Part shown: positions 14,583 through 21,869 of the stretch, one piece after another
How positions within the stretch are numbered: the first letter of the stretch is position 1
Layout: each line of letters opens with the position of its first letter
NCBI GenBank assembly: GCA_036351775.1
Contig: JAZBPX010000046.1
Span: 1-23,068, forward strand
From: Pacificimonas sp036351775
Lineage (GTDB): Bacteria; Pseudomonadota; Alphaproteobacteria; Sphingomonadales; Sphingomonadaceae
Direction of reading: 5' to 3'
DNA length: 23,068 bases
Made by a program: the position numbers and the translations under genes
Notes under the pieces: model-generated
Told to the model about the DNA's origin: nothing
What the model saw: only the letters and a program-made list of their open reading frames with translations
The model's database searches: none

Positions 14583-16498
14583 GCGCGTGCCTCTCGCCGT
14601 TCGCGCGCGCGCCGCTTGCCGCCTGCCGCCGCTGCCACCGCACCGCCAAGCGCACCGATCATCCCGCCGATCCAGATCAGCGCGACCAGCGGCTGCCAAT
14701 GCAGCCGGACCTGCCAGCGCCCGTCCGCGCCGCCCTCGCCCAGGACGGCGTAGAGGTTGCCCGACAGAAGCGCGAGAATGTCGGTTTCCGTCGTGACCTG
14801 CATGGGCGCGACAAAGGCGCGGCGTTCGGGGCGCAGGGTGAAGATGTCGTCGCCGCACGCGATGCTGACCTGACCGCCAAGGCTGGTGTAGTTCGGGCCG
14901 GCGATCGGGCGCACGCCGTCCAGCCGCACGCCGAACCCGGCTATGCTCGCGGTTTCACCGGGCCTTAGCGGGAAGGTTCGCTCCTCCGACCCGGCGCTGC
15001 TGATGGCGATACCGAGCGCCATGATGGCAACGCCGAGGTGTGAGATCGCCGTGCCCGCCGAAGAGGCGGACAGGCGGCGCGCCTTCGGCCCCGCGACAAT
15101 CATGACGCTCGCCGCGCCCAGCCAGCCGGCGAGCGCGACGCCGACAAGCGCAAGAACGCCGCGCATCCCGAATGCCGCTGCTACAGCCGCCAGCACCGCG
15201 CCTACGACCAGCGCGGGAATGAGGCGCGTACCGACCGCCTTCAGACTTGCCTGCCGCCATTTCAGGAACGGACCGGCTGCCATGAGAAGGAGCAGGACGA
15301 GGAGAAGCGGCAGGAGCGCGGTGTTGTAATAGGGCGGCCCGACCGACACGCGCTCACCCGCCAGCGCCTCCAGAGCGACGGGATACATCGTTCCCATGAA
15401 CACGACGCCGAGAATTGCGCTGAGGATGAGGTTGTTCATCACGAGCGCGCCCTCCCGGCTGACGGGGCGGAACGGCGCGCTTTCGGCCACCGTGGACGCG
15501 CGCACGGCGTAGAGCGTCAGCGCACCGCCGATATAGATGCCAAGGAGGACAAGGAGGAACAGTCCGCGCTCCGGATCGACGGCGAAGGCGTGGACGGAGG
15601 TCAGAAGACCGGAGCGGACGATGAAGGTGCCCATCATCGAAAGGCTGAAGGCGATGACGGCGAGAAGGATGGTCCAGTTCTTCAGACTGCCGCGCGTTGC
15701 AAGGACACCGACCGAATGGAACAGCGCCGTTGCGGCGAGCCACGGCATCAGGCTCGCGTTCTCGACCGGGTCCCAGAACCACCAGCCGCCCCAGCCCAGC
15801 TCGTAATAGGCCCAGAAACTGCCGAGAAGGATTCCCGCGGTCAGGAACGACCAGGCGGTCAGCACCCAGGGCCGGACGGCGCGCGCCCAGGCGGGCGTCA
15901 CCTGCCGCTCGATGAGGGCTGCAATGGCGAAGGCAAAGGTCGCCGACAGGCCCACATAACCGACGTAGAGAAGCGGCGGGTGGAAGGCGAGGCCGGGGTC
16001 CTGCAGCAGCGGATTGAGGCCGTTTCCTTCCAAGGGCGCTGGATCAAGCCGGAGGAACGGGTTCGAGCTGACGAGAAGGTAAGTGTAGAAGCCGAGCGAA
16101 ATGCCGCCCATCGCCTGGATCAGGCGGACCCGAAACCGCGGCCCCAGCGCCGTGCCCCGCCACGCCGCCGCGCCGCCAAAGATCGCAAGCACGGCCACCC
16201 AGAGCAGCATCGAACCCTCATGGTTCGCCCAGGCCCCCGTCAGCTTGTAGAGAAACGGCTTGTCCGTATGGCTGTTCGAGGCCACCAGCTCGACGCTGAA
16301 ATCGGAAACCGCAAACAGCCAGATCAGGATGCCGAAGGACAGGGTGCAGAGAAGCGCCTGCGCCCATGCGGCGGGTACCAGCAGGCCGAGCGCCTTACGC
16401 TCACCCGCGCGCCGGAGCTCAACCTCTCCGCCCAGCGCCTGCGCAAGCGCCAGCGCGGCGGCAATCCAGAGCGAAAAATGGGCAAGTTCGGCAAGCAT
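14579..16498 (-). CDS. ccmF: Haem lyase subunit CcmF
   Basis: Large polytopic inner-membrane protein (639 residues) that takes haem from holo-CcmE and attaches it to apocytochrome c. The WWD haem-binding motif is GWGGWWFWDPVENASLMPW (235-253). Candidate haem-ligating histidines are His173 (FHPPLLYVGYVG), His261 and His303 (TSVHAFAVDPERG). The first 40 residues and FAVSDFSVELV (62-72) are typical of the family. The start at 16498 is chosen because AGGGAG lies seven to eight bases upstream; the upstream ATG at 16516 has its purine run too close. It opens the ccmFGHI block; the neighbour upstream is a gene on the other strand rather than ccmE. Confidence 0.96.
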   Translation of the reverse strand: MLAELAHFSLWIAAALALAQALGGEVELRRAGERKALGLLVPAAWAQALLCTLSFGILIWLFAVSDFSVELVASNSHTDKPFLYKLTGAWANHEGSMLLWVAVLAIFGGAAAWRGTALGPRFRVRLIQAMGGISLGFYTYLLVSSNPFLRLDPAPLEGNGLNPLLQDPGLAFHPPLLYVGYVGLSATFAFAIAALIERQVTPAWARAVRPWVLTAWSFLTAGILLGSFWAYYELGWGGWWFWDPVENASLMPWLAATALFHSVGVLATRGSLKNWTILLAVIAFSLSMMGTFIVRSGLLTSVHAFAVDPERGLFLLVLLGIYIGGALTLYAVRASTVAESAPFRPVSREGALVMNNLILSAILGVVFMGTMYPVALEALAGERVSVGPPYYNTALLPLLLVLLLLMAAGPFLKWRQASLKAVGTRLIPALVVGAVLAAVAAAFGMRGVLALVGVALAGWLGAASVMIVAGPKARRLSASSAGTAISHLGVAIMALGIAISSAGSEERTFPLRPGETASIAGFGVRLDGVRPIAGPNYTSLGGQVSIACGDDIFTLRPERRAFVAPMQVTTETDILALLSGNLYAVLGEGGADGRWQVRLHWQPLVALIWIGGMIGALGGAVAAAAGGKRRARERREARA

Positions 16499-16580
16499 CG
16501 CTGCGCTCCCTAGCATCCTTGGGTGATCGAAGGCATCCTACTGCGGCGATAGGAACAACACGAGCAACCGGGGAGGGAAA

Positions 16581-17051
16581 ATGGCGGATTACGGCGCGTT
16601 TCATGAGGGCGGCTGTCATTGCGGGGCCGTCCGCTACCGATTCGGCGGCGAACCCGTCGCCAGTGTCATCTGCAACTGCCCAAGCTGCCGCGGCGTCAGC
16701 GGCGCGGCGTCCGTTGCCTTCATCATGGTTCCAGAAGCGACTTACGCGCTGCAGTCAGGCGTTCCAGCGGTATACGAATCGTCCGCTGGCGTGCGCCGCG
16801 AACATTGCGCGGTGTGCGGGACGGCGCTCACCTTTCGCGCGGACTATATAGAGGGGATGGTCGATATCACGGCGGCAAGTCTCCACGATCCCGAGGCCTT
16901 TCCGCCGACCGCCCATATCAACGACCGTCACGCTATCGGCTGGTCGCGGTCGCAGGACGGCCTCCCGCGTTTCCCGGAGTTTCCGCCGCAGGCGCGAGGC
17001 GCAACATCCAACTTAGTCATCCCAGCGAAGGCTGGGATCCACGTGGGATAG
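16581..17051 (+). CDS. GFA-family zinc protein (glutathione-dependent formaldehyde-activating enzyme-like / CENP-V fold)
   Basis: Zinc-binding protein of 156 residues, biochemical role uncertain; many proteins named after Gfa do not process formaldehyde. The cysteine pattern is complete: GCHCGAVRY (Cys12, Cys14), CNCPSCRG (Cys31, Cys33, Cys36) and CAVCGTAL (Cys76, Cys79). The end of the domain includes HINDRHAIGW. GGGGAGGG precedes the ATG. Residues 145-156 are encoded by the left arm and spacer of a palindromic repeat that begins at 17013, so the native C-terminus may have been replaced. The gene lies between ccmE and ccmF on the opposite strand, breaking an otherwise overlapping operon. It is probably a later insertion, and no functional link to haem is implied. 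Confidence 0.88.
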   Translation: MADYGAFHEGGCHCGAVRYRFGGEPVASVICNCPSCRGVSGAASVAFIMVPEATYALQSGVPAVYESSAGVRREHCAVCGTALTFRADYIEGMVDITAASLHDPEAFPPTAHINDRHAIGWSRSQDGLPRFPEFPPQARGATSNLVIPAKAGIHVG

Positions 17052-17107
17052 GCGGAACTTGACGCTCCTCTCACAGCATGGATCCCAGCCTTCGCTGGGA
17101 TGACTAA
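17013..17107. repeat. Palindromic repeat copy D (REP-doublet-like), overlapping a gene end
   Basis: The arms 17013-17041 and 17079-17107 are perfect 29-base inverted repeats with a 37-base spacer. They are identical over this length to the arms of copy B, including the CCCAGCGAAGGCTGGG hairpin, while the spacer differs except near its ends. The left arm codes for the end of the GFA-family protein (VIPAKAGIH); the right arm ends 27 bases before the end of ccmE. It lies between two convergent genes. Confidence 0.95.
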
Positions 17108-17133
17108 CTTGTAGGGGAGAAGACAAAGAACCC

Positions 17134-17583
17134 CTACTGAACCGGCCGCGCCTTCGCTGTGGCCTCGGCGCGTTCAATCGCCTCGGCGACCTCGGGCGGC
17201 ATGTAGTTTTCGTCATGCTTGGCGAGCAGCGTGTCGGCAAGGAACGTTCCCGCCGCGTTGAACCTGCCGTCGGCAATCACACCCTGCCCCTCCCGGAACA
17301 GGTCGGGCACGATGCCGGCATAGCGCACCGGTACGGTCTCCAGCCGGTCGGTCACGCGGAACGTCGTGGTCAGCCCGTCCGGCAGCTTTGCGACAGAGTC
17401 TTCCTCGACAAGACCGCCCAGCCGAACGGGCTCGCCCGGCGCGATGTCCGCAGCGGCGACGTCGGCGGGCGCATAGAAATAGGCCGCGTTGTCGCGCAGC
17501 GCCGGCATGGCGAGGATCGCGGCGACCACCATCGCGGCGACGGCCGCGCCGATCAGAACCAGGCGCTGCTGCTTCGGCTTCAT
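17134..17583 (-). CDS. ccmE: Haem chaperone CcmE
   Basis: Membrane-anchored periplasmic chaperone that binds haem covalently and passes it to CcmF. The 149-residue protein has an N-terminal anchor (about 8-26) and an OB-fold body, including RLGGLVEEDSV and TFRVTD. The haem-binding site is HDENYMPPEV, with covalent His123 and Tyr127. The C-terminal tail (131-149) is flexible, as usual. The start overlaps the ccmD stop (ATGA). After its stop comes a palindromic repeat and a convergent gene instead of ccmF. Confidence 0.96.
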   Translation of the reverse strand: MKPKQQRLVLIGAAVAAMVVAAILAMPALRDNAAYFYAPADVAAADIAPGEPVRLGGLVEEDSVAKLPDGLTTTFRVTDRLETVPVRYAGIVPDLFREGQGVIADGRFNAAGTFLADTLLAKHDENYMPPEVAEAIERAEATAKARPVQ

Positions 17584-17705
17584 CGTTTCAGTTCCTTCAC
17601 CTCATGCTCGGCCCGGCGCATCGCCACATAGGCCCACAGGAGGAGCCCGCCGATACCGGCACCGGCGACGATATAGGCCGCCAGGACATAATCCATCTGC
17701 GTCAT
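17580..17705 (-). CDS. ccmD: Haem exporter accessory protein CcmD
   Basis: Tiny inner-membrane protein of 41 residues that helps release holo-CcmE from the CcmC complex. It starts MTQMDYVLAAYIVAGAG, has one membrane helix (about 6-28) and a charged C-terminal tail (MRRAEHEVKELKR), exactly the family plan. The start overlaps the ccmC stop as ATGA and the stop overlaps the ccmE start as ATGA. A longer frame starting at 17897 lies inside ccmC and is rejected. Confidence 0.93.
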   Translation of the reverse strand: MTQMDYVLAAYIVAGAGIGGLLLWAYVAMRRAEHEVKELKR

Positions 17706-18418
17706 GCCGCCGCCATCCGGGCGCGGCGGGCCGAGACCTTCTGCTCGGCGATCAGGGCGCGCATCCTCATCAGGATGGCGGCACCCATTAGAAATCCAAA
17801 GCCGAGTGCGCTGGTCAGAAGCGGCCACAGCATGGCCGGATCGATGCTGGAACCCGACAGCGTGATTGAGGCGGGCTGGTGCAGCGTATTCCACCACTCC
17901 ACCGAAAACTTGATGATCGGCAGGTTCACAAGGCCGAGCAGCGCGAGGATGGACGCCATCTTCGCGCCCTGTCCCGGCTCGTCATACGCCCGCGCCAGCG
18001 CAATGACGCCGAGATAGAGGAAGAACAGCACGAGCATCGACGTCAGCCGCCCGTCCCAGACCCACCAGGTGCCCCAGGTCGGACGGCCCCAGATGGAGCC
18101 GGTGGCGAGGCAAACCGCGCTGAACACAGCGCCGACGGGCGCCGTTGCCATCAGCGCCACCTCCGCCAGCGGATGCCGCCAGACCAGCGCCGCGAAGGCT
18201 GCGATGCCAAGCCCCGCATAGCCGGACAGCGAAAGCCAGGCCGTGGGCACATGAACGTACAGCATCCGCACGCTTTCACCCTGCAGATAGTCCGCCGGGG
18301 CGATAAAGACGCCCCAGTAGATGCCAAAGGCAGCAAGCCCCGCGCCGAGCCAAAACAGGATGGCTGTGGCGGGCCTCGCAATCTTCAGAAAGCGGGCGGG
18401 ATTGGCGAAACGATGCAT
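17702..18418 (-). CDS. ccmC: Haem exporter/handling protein CcmC
   Basis: Six-helix inner-membrane protein of 238 residues that presents haem to CcmE. The WWD motif is WGRPTWGTWWVWDGRLTS (110-127), flanked by the two haem-ligating histidines His56 (YVHVPTAW) and His180 (NTLHQPASI). The length is normal. It is the first gene of the ccm block in the window. The usual partners ccmA and ccmB are not upstream; instead there is a divergent peptidase gene with about 160 bases between the starts, which must hold the ccm promoter. The ribosome site (GGGGCG) is modest. Confidence 0.96.
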   Translation of the reverse strand: MHRFANPARFLKIARPATAILFWLGAGLAAFGIYWGVFIAPADYLQGESVRMLYVHVPTAWLSLSGYAGLGIAAFAALVWRHPLAEVALMATAPVGAVFSAVCLATGSIWGRPTWGTWWVWDGRLTSMLVLFFLYLGVIALARAYDEPGQGAKMASILALLGLVNLPIIKFSVEWWNTLHQPASITLSGSSIDPAMLWPLLTSALGFGFLMGAAILMRMRALIAEQKVSARRARMAAA

Positions 18419-18499
18419 ATCGCCCCGTTAGATAGCGTTCCGGCGCGGCAATAGAAGACCAAAGCGCATAGGTCCTTCGTCGATCTCGCACCATGGTTG

Positions 18500-18536
18500 C
18501 CGGAACGGGGGCTGCAGCCTGCCCGTTCGGTATTAT
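18500..18536 (+). promoter_or_regulatory. Dyad and possible -10 box upstream of the Dcp-like gene
   Basis: CCGGAACGGG (18500-18509) and CCCGTTCGG (18522-18530) form an inverted repeat with one extra base, centred on the palindrome GCTGCAGC (18511-18518). TATTAT (18531-18536) follows directly and matches a -10 box at five of six positions, but there is no good -35 at the right distance. The dyad would sit where a -35 box is expected, so an activator or repressor site is possible. Confidence 0.35.
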
Positions 18537-18579
18537 ATGAAACAGCTACAAAGACGAATTCAGACGAGGAATGGACCCG

Positions 18580-20781
18580 ATGATACCGAAATTTCGCAAC
18601 GCACTTCTTCTTGGCGTCGGTGCGCTTGCGCTCGCCGCCTGTGCGCAGACCACGACCACCACCGCGACCGATGAAAGTTCAGACATGATGACCGCCGAAG
18701 TCGACACCGCCGTTCCCGCCGTCGACATGACCACGCCTCACGCCGTGCTCCTTGCCGAATGGGACGGCCCCTATGGCGGCATGCCGCCTTGGGACGAGGT
18801 CAGTCCGGAGCTGGTTCCGGGTGCGATCGACGAGGGCATCATGATCCTCGAAGCAGAGATCGACGCGATTGCGAACAACCCCGCGCCGCCGACCTTTGAA
18901 AACACGCTCGTGGCAATGGAAGAATCGGGGCAGGCGCTCGGCCGCGCGACGAACCTATTTTACACCATGGTCTCCAGCCGGAACCTGCCTGCCTACCAGG
19001 AACTCGCCGCCGAGATCTCGCCGAAGCTGAGCCAGGTTTACGACCGCATCAATTTTAACGACGCGCTCTTTGCCCGCGTGAAGGAGGTCTACGACCAACG
19101 CGAATCGCTTGGTCTCGATCAGGAAGCCATGCGCCTTGTCGAGCAGACCTATGACGGCTTCGTCCGCCGGGGCGCTGCGCTCGGTGACGCCGAACAGGCA
19201 CGGGTCGGCGAGATCAACAGCCGGATGTCCGCGCTGTTCACCGAATTCTCGAACCGCGTCCTTGCCGACGAAGGCAAGCTGATCGCTGTCGATGAAGAGG
19301 CGGTCGCCGGCCTGCCGGACGCACTGAAAGCCGCCTTCCGCAGCGCTGCCGAGGAAGACGGCATGGACGGCTATGCGGTTGCCAACACACGCTCCGCCGT
19401 CGATCCATTCCTGACCTTCTCCGACGACCGCGACGCGCGCGAGGAAGTCTGGCGCGCCTTCGTCAATCGCGGTGACAATGCCGATGAGAACGACACGAAC
19501 GACTTGATCGCGGAGATCGTCCAGCTACGCGCCGAACGCGCCAGGCTGCTCGGCTTCGAGAGCCACGCGCATTACCGCATGGCCGATACGATGGCGAAGG
19601 ACCCCGAGCGCGCCATGGACCTGATGATGCGCGTGTGGACCCCGGCGGTCGCGCGGGTCGAGGAAGAAGTCGCCGACATGCAGGCGCTCGCCGACCGAGA
19701 GGGCGCGGACATCACCATCGAGCCCTGGGACTATCGCTATTATGCGGAGAAGGTTCGCAAGGACCGCTACGCGCTCGATCAGAACGAGTTTAAGAACTAC
19801 TTCGAACTCAACAACATGATCGAGGCGTCCTACTATATGGCGGACCGGCTGTACGGTTATGCGTTCGAGGAAGTGACCGGCCAGTATCCGACCTTTCACG
19901 AGGATGTGCGGGTCTATCACGTCACCAATAAGAATGACGGCAGCCATGTCGGCTATCTCTACCGCGATGACTTTGCCCGCGAATACAAGCGTTCGGGGGC
20001 TTGGATGTCCACCTACCGCGCGCCGGACAATCTGAACGGTGAGCGCTCGCATCCCATCGTGTCGAACAACAACAACTTCACCGAGGGGGCGGAGGGCGAG
20101 CCCGTGCTGATCAGCCTCGACGATGCCGAAACGCTGTTCCACGAATTCGGTCACGCGCTGCACTTCCTGTCGATGCAGAACACCTACCCCTCGCTATCGA
20201 ACACACCGCGTGATTTCGTAGAGTTCCCCAGCCAGGTGCATGAGAACTGGGTGCTGACGCCGGAAGTGCTCGACCGCTATGCGCGCCACTACCAGACGGG
20301 CGAGCCGATGCCGCAGGAACTGATCGACAAGCTGAACGCGGCGCGCACGTTCAACCAGGGGTTTGCGACGGTCGAGTATCTGGCCGATGCGATCGTGGAC
20401 ATGCAGCTGCACATGGACCCGAACCCGCCGGCGGACTTCGATCCGGACCGTTATGAGCGGGTCGCGCTGGAGCGGCTGGGCATGCCGGACGAAATCGTCC
20501 TTCGCCACCGCCTGCCGCACTTCAGCCACCTGTTCTCGTCGGATGCCTATTCAGCGGGTTACTACAGCTATCTGTGGTCGGACGTGATGGCATCGGATGC
20601 CTGGGCCGCCTTCGAGGAAGCGGGCGATCCGTGGGATCCGGAGACGTCGAAGAAGTTCGTCGACATCATCCTTGCCACAGGCGACGCCATCCCGCGCGAC
20701 GAGGCCTACCGCCAGTTCCGCGGCCGCGACCCGCGCGTCGAGGCGCTGCTCGAAAACCGGGGCTTCCCGACGGGGCAATAA
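18580..20781 (+). CDS. dcp: M3-family metallopeptidase, Dcp-like (peptidyl-dipeptidase), lipoprotein
   Basis: Zinc oligopeptidase of the M3 family, expected to remove C-terminal dipeptides from peptides. The 733-residue protein begins with a lipoprotein signal (MIPKFRNALLLGVGALALAAC) whose lipobox LAAC predicts export and lipid attachment, followed by a Thr-rich linker. The active site is HEFGH (521-525), with the third zinc ligand Glu548 in DFVEFPSQ. Also typical are DYRYYAEKVRK and the C-terminal SAGYYSYLWSDVMASDAW with FRGRDPRVEALL. The start at 18580 is chosen because GAGGA lies nine bases upstream; the ATG at 18571 abuts that site. It is divergent from ccmC. E. coli Dcp is not a lipoprotein, so a periplasmic location is a difference. 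Confidence 0.93.
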   Translation: MIPKFRNALLLGVGALALAACAQTTTTTATDESSDMMTAEVDTAVPAVDMTTPHAVLLAEWDGPYGGMPPWDEVSPELVPGAIDEGIMILEAEIDAIANNPAPPTFENTLVAMEESGQALGRATNLFYTMVSSRNLPAYQELAAEISPKLSQVYDRINFNDALFARVKEVYDQRESLGLDQEAMRLVEQTYDGFVRRGAALGDAEQARVGEINSRMSALFTEFSNRVLADEGKLIAVDEEAVAGLPDALKAAFRSAAEEDGMDGYAVANTRSAVDPFLTFSDDRDAREEVWRAFVNRGDNADENDTNDLIAEIVQLRAERARLLGFESHAHYRMADTMAKDPERAMDLMMRVWTPAVARVEEEVADMQALADREGADITIEPWDYRYYAEKVRKDRYALDQNEFKNYFELNNMIEASYYMADRLYGYAFEEVTGQYPTFHEDVRVYHVTNKNDGSHVGYLYRDDFAREYKRSGAWMSTYRAPDNLNGERSHPIVSNNNNFTEGAEGEPVLISLDDAETLFHEFGHALHFLSMQNTYPSLSNTPRDFVEFPSQVHENWVLTPEVLDRYARHYQTGEPMPQELIDKLNAARTFNQGFATVEYLADAIVDMQLHMDPNPPADFDPDRYERVALERLGMPDEIVLRHRLPHFSHLFSSDAYSAGYYSYLWSDVMASDAWAAFEEAGDPWDPETSKKFVDIILATGDAIPRDEAYRQFRGRDPRVEALLENRGFPTGQ

Positions 20782-20797
20782 GGTCAGACCAAATGCG

Positions 20798-20841
20798 GCG
20801 GGGCTGCAGGGTAAGGAGATGTCCCCACCCTGCAGCCCCGC
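20798..20841. terminator. Strong hairpin between convergent genes
   Basis: A perfect 15-base stem (20798-20812 with 20827-20841, core GGGGCTGCAGGG) closes a 14-base loop. It starts 16 bases after the dcp stop and ends 25 bases before the end of the convergent PEP-CTERM-like gene. Neither side has a good T run, so it is either a bidirectional terminator of the weak-U type or an mRNA end-protecting structure. Confidence 0.7.
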
Positions 20842-20866
20842 CCGCGAACTGTTTACGCTGTTTGTC

Positions 20867-21670
20867 CTAACGGCGGCGGCGGCGAAGTCCGACAGCCGCC
20901 AGCCCGAGGCCGAGGAGGCCGAAGGCGGCCGGGGCCGGAACCTCGGCAGAGGACGTCACGATATCGATGCTCGTGCCGCCGAGGAGCGATCGCGTCTGCC
21001 CGTCGGTGCTGAAGACATCCAGCTCGATCGTGTAAATGCCCGGTGCGTAGGGGCCTGAATTGCCAGGCTCTGTGCTTGGGAAGAAGCCCAGGTTCCAGGA
21101 CTGCTGCGCGACGTTTGCGACTGCCAGGACAGTCGCATAATCGCCAATTGCCGTCGATGAACCACAATCGACGACCGCGTCCGTCGACTGCGTCGTGTCG
21201 TTGTACCCGAACGAGGCATCCGTGCAGAGGGCGATGAACGGATCGAGCGTGAAGAAGTTCGTGCCGATGCCGGGATCATAGTCGATCCGAAGCTCGTATT
21301 CATAATCGCCGATCACGTTAACCGGTTCGTTATCGGATTCGCTGCGGTCCGTGTTCACGATGAAATCGAAACTAAACCCAGAGCGGTTCGACGGTGCATT
21401 GAAGGTCACGCCAGACAGGTCATAGGTGCGGTCGCCGTCATAGCCGTAAATCGCAGCGGGCGAACCGGACGCATCGTAGCGAACCTTGCCGCGGATGGCG
21501 ACTTCGACATCGCCGATCACCGCGCCGGTGAAATCGCCGTTGGCGTTGCCGCCGCCGAAGAAGACATCGGACGATACGTCGCCGGTGCCATTGACCGGCG
21601 CGGCGATGGCCGGTGCCGCGAGCAGCGCGGCGACGGCGAGAGCGGCAGATGATCGTGTCGAAAAGGTCAT
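20867..21670 (-). CDS. Exported protein with a PEP-CTERM-like (VPAPA) sorting signal
   Basis: Secreted or surface protein of 267 residues, function unknown. It has a signal peptide (about 1-23, cleavage after APAIA). The body (about 24-240) is rich in Gly, Asp, Ser and Thr with beta-type composition, including SGVTFNAPSNRSGFSFDFIV, and contains two cysteines, CTDAS and VDCGS. The C-terminus has the three-part signal of the PEP-CTERM/VPxxP class: VPAPAAFGLLGLGLAAVGLRRRRR, meaning a short Pro motif, a membrane helix and an Arg cluster. Such proteins are processed by an exosortase, none of which is in this window. The ribosome site is weak. Convergent with dcp. Confidence 0.85.
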   Translation of the reverse strand: MTFSTRSSAALAVAALLAAPAIAAPVNGTGDVSSDVFFGGGNANGDFTGAVIGDVEVAIRGKVRYDASGSPAAIYGYDGDRTYDLSGVTFNAPSNRSGFSFDFIVNTDRSESDNEPVNVIGDYEYELRIDYDPGIGTNFFTLDPFIALCTDASFGYNDTTQSTDAVVDCGSSTAIGDYATVLAVANVAQQSWNLGFFPSTEPGNSGPYAPGIYTIELDVFSTDGQTRSLLGGTSIDIVTSSAEVPAPAAFGLLGLGLAAVGLRRRRR

Positions 21671-21829
21671 AGTCTTGGTGTCCCATCACATTGCCGCGAT
21701 CGACGGCGGTTACGCAAGGGATGATGCAAACGCCATGCCAGAATCAGAAAATGCCGTTTAGACAGACTGTTGCGGCTTCGTGTCGCAGGCAACAACGGGC
21801 TACTTGTAAAAAATCCCGACAGCTCAAGA

Positions 21830-21850
21830 AACTTGCCTCTAACGCAAGTT
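21830..21850 (-). terminator. Possible weak terminator after the acyl-CoA dehydrogenase
   Basis: On the minus strand AACTTGC pairs with GCAAGTT around a 7-base loop, and TTTCTT follows. It lies 20 bases after the stop codon of the acyl-CoA dehydrogenase. The stem is short and not GC-rich, so the call is tentative. Confidence 0.4.
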
Positions 21851-21869
21851 AGAAAGGTTCAGCACGGCC

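Noticed and set aside
15590..16513. Plus-strand open frame of 307 codons
   Set aside because: It is antisense to ccmF and encodes a charged low-complexity sequence; ccmF is intact.
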